From positions 1-17,111 of the forward strand of contig CAYZCX010000018.1 in NCBI GenBank assembly GCA_964477195.1: 17,111 nt of DNA, read 5' to 3'. Both the position numbers and the translations under genes were made by a program. The notes under the pieces are model-generated. The model had not been told where the DNA came from and ran no database searches. It was given only the letters and a program-made list of their open reading frames with translations. This document shows, one piece after another, positions 7,622 through 13,110 of the stretch. The stretch comes from JALRBM01 sp964477195. GTDB lineage: Bacteria > Patescibacteriota > Saccharimonadia > Saccharimonadales > Saccharimonadaceae. Within the stretch, counting starts at the first letter, position 1; each line of letters opens with the position of its first letter.

Positions 7622-10496
7622 ATCTTAATTTAATAGATATCTCATCGTCATGATTAGGGGCATCTCCCCTTAAGTGAAGACTATCGCTTTTTGGTGGGGG
7701 TGTCGAAGAAGGCGGCAAGACTTCAATAACCGGCTGTCCTCCTTGCTGACGAGCGTCATTTAAGGGCACAGAGGGGCTCACGGGCAAATTTGTAGGAGTT
7801 GAGCCCTCTACGGGCGCCGAGACCGGCATACCCGAAGCTACGGGGGTCACAGGAGATGTTTGAATAACTGGCGAGGGTCCTGCGAGCTGAGGCGTCGCAG
7901 AAGGCCGAACATTGGAAGTTGCAGGGACCTGCTTACGCTTTGCGAGCCACTCGTCCAAGAAAGATGACCCGCCTCCTCCCCCGCCGTTAATAGGTCGAGC
8001 ATTGGGAGCCGAGGTACCCCCTGACGCAACTGGCTTCACTACCTCATCCTTCTTGTTAGCAGATGCTAAACGATCGAATATTTCTTTCTCAACCTGTGAA
8101 CGAGGGCGGCCGTACTTAGCCGACGAAAGACGCTTCAATGCATCACGTAATTGACTGTTTATTTGGCCCATAGGAGCAATAAATGACATACTAAACGGCG
8201 AAGATGGCACATTGTTTATCATCAAACTGACAATCGCCTGATAGTTAGGCATCTTCGTAAGATCCTCCACCTCAAAAGTCGGAGCGAACTTTTTAACCAA
8301 CACCTCTGCATCCGTTATACCAATGCGACCACTGATAACCGTTCCAACGTTACCAATTATCGCTTCTCGAATCTTATCCGTTAGCTGAGTCATAAACTGA
8401 TTGCCTAAAATTAGATTAAGACGATACTTTCGCGCTTCTGAAAGTATCGTTTCAAAGCTTTCGGTAGCAAAGTTCTGAAACTCGTCGACGTACAGAGAGA
8501 AGTCAACACGCTGATCTTCAAGCAAGCTCGCCCTACTCATGGCCGCTGCCTGGAATTTCATCACAAAGATAATACCGAGCAACTTTGAATTAAGTTCTCC
8601 CATTCGCCCCTTACTTAGGTTAACGAGAAGGATTTTTTTATTATCCATAATTTCGCGCAAATTGAAACCACTCTTTGTCTGACCGATGATATTGCGCATG
8701 GCGTCGTTTGAAATAAACGGGCCAAACTTACTCACGACCCAACTCACGACTTCACCCGACTCGTTTGACTTTTGTGAAGCGGGAAATTCCTTGGTCCAGA
8801 AGTCTAAAACGTTCTGATCCGTTACATACTTCAATTTGCTCTTCACAAACTCTTCATCGATCAATAGTTTCGGTATATCAATGAAGGTTCCTCCGTTAGG
8901 ATCCGACATCAATAGCAGTGCGCAGTTCCTAAAAATATGCTCCAAACGAGGGCCAACAATACCAGTATGTCCTGGATCGTAAAGCCCATAGAGCATATTG
9001 ATCGCCTCTTGAATAAGAAAGTCTTTTTGATCAGGAGAATCAAATTCGAACATATTAAGGCCAATGGGATGCGTCATATCCCCTGGGTTAAAGTAAATAA
9101 TGTCTTCAACTCGCTCTTTTGGCACTTTACCAAGTAAGTTTTCTACCAAATCCCCGTGCGGGTCGATAAGGGCGAATCCTCGTCCGTCCATCATGTCCTG
9201 ATAGGCAAGATTTTCCAAAAATACCGACTTACCAGTTCCCGTCTGACCTATGATGTAGGTATGACGACGGCGATCGTTTGTACTAAGGCGGATAGGTTTT
9301 TTTACCCCGCGGAACTCGTTATAGCCAAGGAGGAATCCTTCATCCATCAATTGCGTCGGTCCGTCAACTTGCTTAGATAGCTGACGTGTCACCTGTGCAG
9401 AAGGGATATTGCTCTGATCTGGAAGGTGGAATATTGTTGCAAGTTCGACACTATTTAGTACATTCTGGGTCACAGTCTGGGGAAAGAATCGAAATATATA
9501 TGCAGTCACCAACTCTTCTATATTTTTAGCTATAGAAAACTTAAACCCGTTAAAAGACGGCGAATCGAACAGTGAAAATGCAGCCACAACGTTCTTCAGT
9601 AGTGCTTGTGAGCGAACGGCAGTATTAGAAGATACAACAACTCTTATTAATACTTCATATCCCGGGTGGCGAGTCTTTTCCTCTATTGCTTCGACTGTGT
9701 TTTTCTCTAATGATGAAAGCTGCTTATCTTCGGATTTCACCTCTTCGGTAATCGGCGGCTTCCAAAGCGCCTCCATAAGATCTTTTGGTGCAACTAATCC
9801 TCCAAAACCCGTCTTCTTTCCTTTTTCCTTCTTGATTCGTTCAGCCGAAGAGACTGAATTTTTTGCCCAACCATCTCTCGCAGGTCGAAGCATCAATTGA
9901 ATAGCAATGCCATCTTCACGAGTCGCACTCGATAAAGCATTGAGGAGCGCGCGTGATGCATCACGCTTAGTCTCTTGGTAGGTAGCAATAGGATAGACGT
10001 AATTTTTCTTTAAAGTAAACTCACCCCCTATTGTTCCGCTCATTTTGCCAACCTTACTAAAGATATTGTGCTCAGCTACCTCTTCCAGCCGAGCAGAAGG
10101 GTAAGCCGCTGTTACTGCTTGTCGCACAACATCTATAAGAACTGAGGGAACCACGGTGTAATAACGAACGAGTCCTTCGTGTGCGAGGATTTCAAATGAA
10201 AGATGGCGCTGTCCATAGATTTTACTTTTAAAGCCCTTGGTTGCCGTACTCGCAATGATGTTATACATTACCTGCGCCTGAGAGAGCACCTCCTCTGTTA
10301 CATCGCGCTCATCTCGTGACCCGGCGTCGATATCATCACTTGTTGGGGGGAGATGAATCAAGAGCGGAACCATTTTTAGGCCTCGTTCATAGTTTTTTGC
10401 TTCACGCAGGGTCTTTTTATATTGAGAGAAAACAAATAATCCGACTACTATGCCGAGGAAAACGAAGGCAAAAATGCTAATAAATACCCCTGCCAT
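7620..10496 (-). CDS. VirD4/TraD-like type IV secretion coupling ATPase
   Basis: This 958-residue membrane-anchored FtsK/HerA-class motor ATPase resembles the coupling proteins that feed DNA or protein into type IV secretion systems. One N-terminal transmembrane helix (about 4-24) precedes a roughly 380-residue domain of unknown type, perhaps periplasm-adjacent or regulatory. The motor domain has Walker A GQTGTGKS (417-424), IDPHGD (444-449), Walker B YVDEFQNF (669-676) and the GNQFMTQL motif (698-705). From about 825 the tail is low-complexity Pro/Ser/Thr/Gly-rich, with a GGGGGG run, and probably disordered. It is last in a three-gene minus-strand cluster, with a 16-base gap from the preceding gene. 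Only a weak AAGAAG lies ahead of the ATG. DNA uptake or export is an inference, and no other T4SS genes are visible. Confidence 0.85.
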   Translation of the reverse strand: MAGVFISIFAFVFLGIVVGLFVFSQYKKTLREAKNYERGLKMVPLLIHLPPTSDDIDAGSRDERDVTEEVLSQAQVMYNIIASTATKGFKSKIYGQRHLSFEILAHEGLVRYYTVVPSVLIDVVRQAVTAAYPSARLEEVAEHNIFSKVGKMSGTIGGEFTLKKNYVYPIATYQETKRDASRALLNALSSATREDGIAIQLMLRPARDGWAKNSVSSAERIKKEKGKKTGFGGLVAPKDLMEALWKPPITEEVKSEDKQLSSLEKNTVEAIEEKTRHPGYEVLIRVVVSSNTAVRSQALLKNVVAAFSLFDSPSFNGFKFSIAKNIEELVTAYIFRFFPQTVTQNVLNSVELATIFHLPDQSNIPSAQVTRQLSKQVDGPTQLMDEGFLLGYNEFRGVKKPIRLSTNDRRRHTYIIGQTGTGKSVFLENLAYQDMMDGRGFALIDPHGDLVENLLGKVPKERVEDIIYFNPGDMTHPIGLNMFEFDSPDQKDFLIQEAINMLYGLYDPGHTGIVGPRLEHIFRNCALLLMSDPNGGTFIDIPKLLIDEEFVKSKLKYVTDQNVLDFWTKEFPASQKSNESGEVVSWVVSKFGPFISNDAMRNIIGQTKSGFNLREIMDNKKILLVNLSKGRMGELNSKLLGIIFVMKFQAAAMSRASLLEDQRVDFSLYVDEFQNFATESFETILSEARKYRLNLILGNQFMTQLTDKIREAIIGNVGTVISGRIGITDAEVLVKKFAPTFEVEDLTKMPNYQAIVSLMINNVPSSPFSMSFIAPMGQINSQLRDALKRLSSAKYGRPRSQVEKEIFDRLASANKKDEVVKPVASGGTSAPNARPINGGGGGGSSFLDEWLAKRKQVPATSNVRPSATPQLAGPSPVIQTSPVTPVASGMPVSAPVEGSTPTNLPVSPSVPLNDARQQGGQPVIEVLPPSSTPPPKSDSLHLRGDAPNHDDEISIKLR

Positions 10497-10512
10497 ACGC
10501 TATTCTTCTTGT

Positions 10513-10926
10513 TTACGAAGCACCAAGTTCCTTCCCATATCGCTTACGCAAGTAGTCTGCCTGCAATTTTCCCACTTCTTGCTCCCTCTGATAGGGATCG
10601 TCTTTTGTTTTTACAACAATCGCCTTGGCTTTTTCTACCCACTCCTTCTCTATCAGATCGTCATCAGCAGCTACTAGAGGCGTAGAGTCGGCTGGTACCG
10701 CCGTCACATCGTCAACTGCCGGAGCAACTGTTGTAATTTGGACAGGAGGAAGAATCGCCTGAGGTACTGCAGGAGACTCTCCTTCTTTCCTCTCTTCACC
10801 TCGCTCATGCCCCATTTCACCTCTCTTTTCCGGGGTCGGAACCGAGGGAATGCGTTCAACGCTTCCGCCAGTTATATCAGGTAAATGCTCCGGTCCTCGG
10901 TTTGGTGCAGACAGCTTAGGTTCCAT
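10513..10926 (-). CDS. Small proline-rich protein upstream of the coupling ATPase
   Basis: This is a 137-residue soluble protein with no signal peptide or membrane segment. Residues 1-90 are low-complexity and rich in Pro, Glu, Val and Ala, so probably disordered. The last 45 residues form a charged, likely helical module: EKEWVEKAKAIVVKTKDD followed by DPYQREQEVGKLQADYLRKRYGK. I recall similar C-termini in Saccharibacteria genomes next to VirD4-like ATPases but cannot name a family. The gene lies 16 bases upstream of the ATPase gene, and its low-complexity half matches the ATPase tail in character, so the two products may interact. There is no Shine-Dalgarno. An extended -10 promoter ends 7 bases before the ATG, which implies a leaderless transcript. 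Confidence 0.7.
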   Translation of the reverse strand: MEPKLSAPNRGPEHLPDITGGSVERIPSVPTPEKRGEMGHERGEERKEGESPAVPQAILPPVQITTVAPAVDDVTAVPADSTPLVAADDDLIEKEWVEKAKAIVVKTKDDPYQREQEVGKLQADYLRKRYGKELGAS

Positions 10927-10933
10927 ATCTGTA

Positions 10934-10942
10934 ATTATAGCA
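10934..10942 (-). promoter_or_regulatory. Extended -10 promoter, predicted leaderless start
   Basis: The minus strand reads TGCTATAAT, a perfect extended -10, with its last base 7 nucleotides before the ATG at 10926. A start 7 bases downstream of the -10 would put the 5' end on the ATG itself. No good -35 is present, as expected for an extended -10. No Shine-Dalgarno exists ahead of this gene. Confidence 0.65.
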
Positions 10943-10965
10943 TAATCGTTACTTTAGCCATATGA

Positions 10966-11352
10966 TTACGCTGTTCTTTTTGCCACATAAAAACAAGCAA
11001 CACCAACAAAGAGTATCACCAGCACGACATCATAAAATCCTACTTGGCCCACCGACTGCATCCCCAGAAAGATAACGGGCGCTAATGCAAGGACCGAAGA
11101 AAAATAATACGCCCTTACTAGAGTCAGAGGACGCCGCTGAGATTTTGGAGTCACCATACGAGCAACTCTATTAAGCACTCTGCTCACTCCAAAAAGCAAA
11201 AATGTTAGCACACCAAGTACTAACACATACATAAAAATAAAGACTATCAATATACCCAATGGGCCCGCGGTCGTCGGTGTGCTTATCTGTAACATCACAG
11301 CTAAGACTATGATCGCTAGAACTATGCTCACACTTATTATTCGCTCTAACAT
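10966..11352 (-). CDS. Four-helix membrane protein of unknown function
   Basis: I do not recognise a family. The 128 residues contain four hydrophobic segments (about 5-21, 31-56, 82-98 and 106-123). A short basic cytoplasmic-type loop lies between the second and third (RVLNRVARMVTPKSQRRP), and the protein ends in KRTA. The positive-inside rule places both termini and that loop in the cytoplasm. It is the first gene of the minus-strand cluster leading to the coupling ATPase, 39 bases ahead of the next gene, so a role with that membrane complex is possible but rests only on position. The ATG is preceded by GGGGAC, not a standard Shine-Dalgarno, and by an extended -10 only 6 bases upstream. Confidence 0.7.
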   Translation of the reverse strand: MLERIISVSIVLAIIVLAVMLQISTPTTAGPLGILIVFIFMYVLVLGVLTFLLFGVSRVLNRVARMVTPKSQRRPLTLVRAYYFSSVLALAPVIFLGMQSVGQVGFYDVVLVILFVGVACFYVAKRTA

Positions 11353-11358
11353 GTCCCC

Positions 11359-11367
11359 ACTATACCA
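11359..11367 (-). promoter_or_regulatory. Extended -10 promoter, predicted leaderless start
   Basis: The minus strand reads TGGTATAGT, and the hexamer ends 6 bases before the ATG at 11352. Transcription would begin at or next to the start codon. This repeats the arrangement at 10934-10942. No matching -35 is seen. If transcription instead began at the 11784-11812 promoter, this gene would have a leader of over 400 nucleotides containing the pseudoknot region. Confidence 0.5.
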
Positions 11368-11375
11368 CCAAGAGA

Positions 11376-11710
11376 GCCTGAGCAGCAGTTATTAAACGTT
11401 TTGATTGCGACATCCGCCTCTGTAAATAAACTATTTGGCGCGTGCATCAGAACAAACTACTGCTCGAGGCAACTGACCGCTCCAGGAAAACCTGGGGCAT
11501 TCTATTATTCACGTTCCACAGACACGTCTAGTGTTCTACTCATAAGGTAAAGATTACATTATTACGAGGATTAACTAGACGTGTCGGTACTAGCGACATT
11601 CTTTGCTCTATGTCGTTTGACAGAGCATGGCAGTATTCATCTGCACATATAAGGTACTTGGGCGCACAGGTGTGCAACTCATTTTGTGCGAGTATACCGC
11701 CAAGTTTCTG
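11376..11710. ncRNA. Candidate structured RNA with an H-type pseudoknot (strand uncertain)
   Basis: There is no protein gene here, but inverted repeats are dense. Helix 1 is GCCTGAGCAG (11376-11385) with 11460-11470 (10 bp, one bulge). Helix 2 is 11415-11418/11437-11440, continued by 11424-11428/11432-11436. An 8-bp hairpin with an AAAA loop spans 11479-11498. A perfect 12-bp helix joins 11521-11532 to 11574-11585. An H-type pseudoknot is formed by CGACAT/ATGTCG (11594-11599/11610-11615) and TGCTCT/AGAGCA (11604-11609/11622-11627), with loops of 4, 0 and 6 nt. A second interleaved pair is TGCACA/TGTGCA (11642-11647/11671-11676) with ACTTGG/CCAAGT (11656-11661/11700-11705). I match it to no known RNA: not 6S, SRP, tmRNA or RNase P. 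A minus-strand promoter at 11784-11812 would make it an RNA or long 5' leader on that strand, but transcription is inferred. Confidence 0.45.
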
Positions 11711-11783
11711 TCAAAACCTGCAGTCAGTTTATTTTTTAATGTATTTTTCTTTTGCTTTTTGTTTTGTTTAAAAGCTTAGTTAA

Positions 11784-11812
11784 ACATTAGCATATTAGTC
11801 GTCTCTTGACAA
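11784..11812 (-). promoter_or_regulatory. Candidate minus-strand promoter feeding the structured region
   Basis: The minus strand has TTGTCA (11807-11812), a 17-base spacer and TAATGT (11784-11789) with a TGC extended element. Transcription would start near 11777, run through the folded region 11710-11376 and reach the membrane-protein gene at 11352. Its -35 overlaps the -35 of the plus-strand promoter on the opposite strand. Confidence 0.45.
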
Positions 11813-11835
11813 TACATTTATTACTAATATATGTT
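11806..11835 (+). promoter_or_regulatory. Candidate plus-strand promoter in AT-rich zone
   Basis: TTGACA (11806-11811) is a perfect -35. An 18-base spacer leads to TATGTT (11830-11835), a moderate -10. It would transcribe rightward through an AT-rich stretch into the second folded region (11960-12370). AT-rich DNA produces such matches easily, so the perfect -35 is the main evidence. Confidence 0.4.
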
Positions 11836-11950
11836 GTATATTTTCCAAATCAGCGAAATCTTAATTCTTTTATAGGTGTTATTATTTGTATGTTGTATTT
11901 AATATAACGTTGTTTTAAATACTTTTATATTCAAATACCTATACAAAAGT

Positions 11951-12070
11951 ATGCCAACAAATCCAGCAGTTAGTGTCAGCCAGAAGCTAAGGCTGAGCAA
12001 GGTTGCTAAGCAACGCTACAGTATCAGACCTGGACAACTAGTTCCTATTAATGATGACGGGAACAACTAA
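11951..12070 (+). CDS. Possible 39-residue basic small protein (doubtful)
   Basis: An ATG-started frame encodes 39 residues beginning MPTNPAVSVSQKLRLSKV and ending VPINDDGNN. It is basic in the middle (KLRLSKVAKQRYSIR), with no membrane segment or signal peptide. No Shine-Dalgarno precedes it. A TATACA hexamer ends 5 bases before the ATG, so a leaderless start is conceivable. A frame this long is expected by chance several times in noncoding DNA of this size, and the same bases form RNA helices, so I favour an RNA interpretation. It resembles no family I know. Confidence 0.2.
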   Translation: MPTNPAVSVSQKLRLSKVAKQRYSIRPGQLVPINDDGNN

Positions 12071-12370
12071 CGCAATAGCACCTACGGGCCTTCCGCCATG
12101 ATTATGGAAAACTTATACCACAAATAGTTGCATAGCTTTGTATAGACAAACTGTCAGGACTTCTTCCATTTAGCAAAAGTTCAATAACACGCTACTCACA
12201 TCAACGCTCCTGTGCCATTAGGCTCACGGTCCCCTTGTGTCGTTCTGTCCCATAAGTACTACGTTCACCTGCCGTAAGTCCACTCAGCAATAACCTTTCC
12301 CCTTTCCTAATCAGACCGACTCGAACTAATTAGGTACGTAGGCCATACGTAAAAACCTATGGTTGCCCTG
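11960..12370. ncRNA. Second folded noncoding segment, function unknown
   Basis: Base composition changes from very AT-rich before 11950 to balanced here, and no reading frame is convincing. Helices visible are: GTTAGT/ACTAAC (11969-11974/12066-12071) closing a multiloop; inside it TCAGCC/GGCTGA (11976-11981/11991-11996), GTTGC/GCAAC (12002-12006/12010-12014) and GTTCC/GGAAC (12041-12045/12060-12064); then CCTAAT/ATTAGG (12306-12311/12329-12334) and TACGTA/TACGTA (12335-12340/12346-12351). Three hairpins nested in one closing helix suggest a genuine RNA fold, though each helix is short. The plus-strand promoter at 11806-11835 could transcribe it. I see no similarity to rRNA, group I/II introns or known large RNAs. 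Confidence 0.3.
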
Positions 12371-12406
12371 AACACAAAAACACCATACCCCTTTTACAAA
12401 ATAGAC

Positions 12407-12415
12407 TTATCCACA
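12407..12415 (+). promoter_or_regulatory. Perfect DnaA box
   Basis: TTATCCACA, the strict consensus DnaA-binding 9-mer, lies 38 bases upstream of the -35 of the sRNA promoter. It is the only perfect copy I noticed in the window; a TTATCCATA variant occurs inside the gene at 7005-7577. One box does not make an origin. It could couple the neighbouring promoter to DnaA levels or be fortuitous. Confidence 0.4.
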
Positions 12416-12425
12416 CGCGGTATTT

Positions 12426-12448
12426 TTTACAGAAACTTTCTTTGTAAA
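12426..12448. promoter_or_regulatory. Dyad operator candidate upstream of sRNA promoter
   Basis: TTTACA (12426-12431) and TGTAAA (12443-12448) form an inverted repeat with an 11-base spacer, ending 5 bases before the -35 hexamer at 12454. This is a typical place and size for a dimeric regulator site. No regulator is identified. AAGCGCTT in the promoter spacer (12461-12468) is a second, smaller palindrome. Confidence 0.35.
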
Positions 12449-12453
12449 TTATG

Positions 12454-12482
12454 TTGACACAAGCGCTTTCGCGTCATATTAT
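12454..12482 (+). promoter_or_regulatory. Strong sigma-70-type promoter of candidate sRNA
   Basis: TTGACA (12454-12459), a 17-base spacer and TATTAT (12477-12482) match consensus at 11 of 12 bases with ideal spacing. This is the best promoter in the window. It is followed within about 75 bases by a plus-strand terminator. Transcription would start near 12489. Confidence 0.75.
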
Positions 12483-12488
12483 AGGGGT

Positions 12489-12586
12489 AGCTTCTGAATA
12501 AAAAAATTATACAGGAGCCAAAAATAAACAAGATTCAAAAAACTCCACACTAAACAACCACTACTCGCAGGTGGTTGTTTTATTTT
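12489..12586 (+). ncRNA. Candidate small RNA of about 98 nt
   Basis: A strong promoter directly precedes this segment and an intrinsic terminator ends it, with no ATG, GTG or TTG-started frame of use between them. The 5' part folds into a 7-bp hairpin, GCTTCTG (12490-12496) with CAGGAGC (12512-12518) around an A-rich loop. This hairpin buries an AGGAG that would otherwise look like a Shine-Dalgarno. An A-rich single-stranded linker follows, then the terminator stem. An ATA codon 7 bases past AGGAG opens a 9-codon frame (NKIQKTPH after the start), so a leader-peptide reading cannot be fully excluded. The layout of hairpin, open A-rich linker and terminator is typical of bacterial sRNAs. The target is unknown. 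Confidence 0.55.
12553..12586 (+). terminator. Intrinsic terminator of the candidate sRNA
   Basis: A 9-bp stem AACAACCAC / GTGGTTGTT (12553-12561 / 12571-12579) with a 9-base loop is followed by TTATTTT. It faces the tmRNA terminator at 12590-12622, giving a convergent pair of terminators. Confidence 0.8.
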
Positions 12587-12589
12587 GCC

Positions 12590-12622
12590 AAAAAAACAAA
12601 GCATCCGCCGTGAAGCGGATGC
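12590..12622 (-). terminator. tmRNA intrinsic terminator
   Basis: An 8-bp GC-rich stem GCATCCGC / GCGGATGC (12601-12608 / 12615-12622) has a 6-base loop. On the minus strand it is followed by TTTGTTTTTTT. It begins 13 bases downstream of the tmRNA CCA end. Confidence 0.88.
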
Positions 12623-12635
12623 TAAAAAATGATTT

Positions 12636-13037
12636 TGGTGGAGCTGCCGGGTACCGCCCCCGGGTCCAAAAGGTAACTGACTATCCGTCTACAAGCTTAG
12701 TTTATTTTAAAATGACAGGAACTTTGATTAGAGAATAAACAAAAATATCAAAGTGACTGCGTGGTGTATTTTCCCTTCTTAGCGCCACTGCGCACCAAGA
12801 AAGTAAGTGACATGAAGTATAACACCTCGTCTTGCTATGTCACCTGCTAAGACGTGATGGCTACCGTAATTAAACTGTAGCGACGGCAGGTTGAAAAGCC
12901 TGAGCGAAAATCGCAGGGACTTTTACGTTTTTGACTGCCTGTGCAAATGTTTTTGCAATTAAAAATATACGTTACGCGTATGATCGACTTGCAAGATAAT
13001 CTGTTAAAGTCCCTTTGTCGAAAGCTGAGTCAGCCCC
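12636..13037 (-). ncRNA. ssrA: tmRNA (transfer-messenger RNA), one-piece
   Basis: tmRNA rescues stalled ribosomes: with SmpB it enters the A site as a tRNA-Ala mimic, then templates a degradation tag. The 5' end GGGGCTG (13037-13031) pairs over 7 bp with CAGCTCC before the encoded ACCA at the 3' end, and the 5' region has the expected GACTCAGCTTTCGAC. The 402-nt length is normal for one-piece tmRNA. The tag frame opens at GCA (12956-12954), with T at -5 and A at -4 as in known resume sites, and stops at TAA (12872-12870). It would be 28 residues, starting AKTFAQAVKN and ending QPAVATV, much longer than the usual 8-15 and without a terminal LAA/VAA. The T stem (CCGGG/CCCGG) encloses GGCGGTA, not TTCRA. 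Later in-frame GCA codons would give 24 or 22 residues. Confidence 0.96.
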
Positions 13038-13049
13038 AAAACACTTTAT

Positions 13050-13058
13050 ATTATACCA
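13050..13058 (-). promoter_or_regulatory. tmRNA promoter
   Basis: The minus strand reads TGGTATAAT, a consensus -10 with the TG extension. The -35 region is poor. The hexamer ends 12 bases before the mature tmRNA 5' G, leaving about 5-6 bases of primary transcript for RNase P to remove. Confidence 0.75.
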
Positions 13059-13102
13059 TGAAAAATCCTATTGCAGAAGAGCTTATGTCTATGTTTAACT
13101 AG
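13058..13102 (+). CDS. Possible 14-codon peptide upstream of comM (doubtful)
   Basis: A short ATG frame encodes MKNPIAEELMSMFN and ends 8 bases before the comM ATG, in a different frame. It overlaps the tmRNA promoter on the other strand. It has no Shine-Dalgarno, but neither does comM, so it could be a leader peptide that delivers ribosomes to comM. It may equally be chance. Confidence 0.2.
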   Translation: MKNPIAEELMSMFN

Positions 13103-13110
13103 CAATCATC

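Noticed and set aside
11376..12370. Known RNA classes (SRP RNA, 6S, group I/II intron, rRNA fragment, second tmRNA) for the folded regions
   Set aside because: I looked for their signature sequences (SRP GGUCAGG/GGAAGG loop, domain V, intron P7 core, conserved 23S/5S strings, tRNA-like ends) and saw none.
12461..12474. CcpA/LacI-type operator (cre-like AAGCGCTTTC) in the sRNA promoter spacer
   Set aside because: It matches only the central 10 of 14 bases, and no LacI-family regulator is in the window. The short palindrome is noted, but not called as an operator.
11353..13040. Chromosomal replication origin in the long AT-rich intergenic region
   Set aside because: Only one consensus DnaA box is present, no box cluster or dnaA/dnaN gene is near, and by-eye base counts in flanking genes show no clear skew reversal. 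Cumulative GC skew of the genome would decide.
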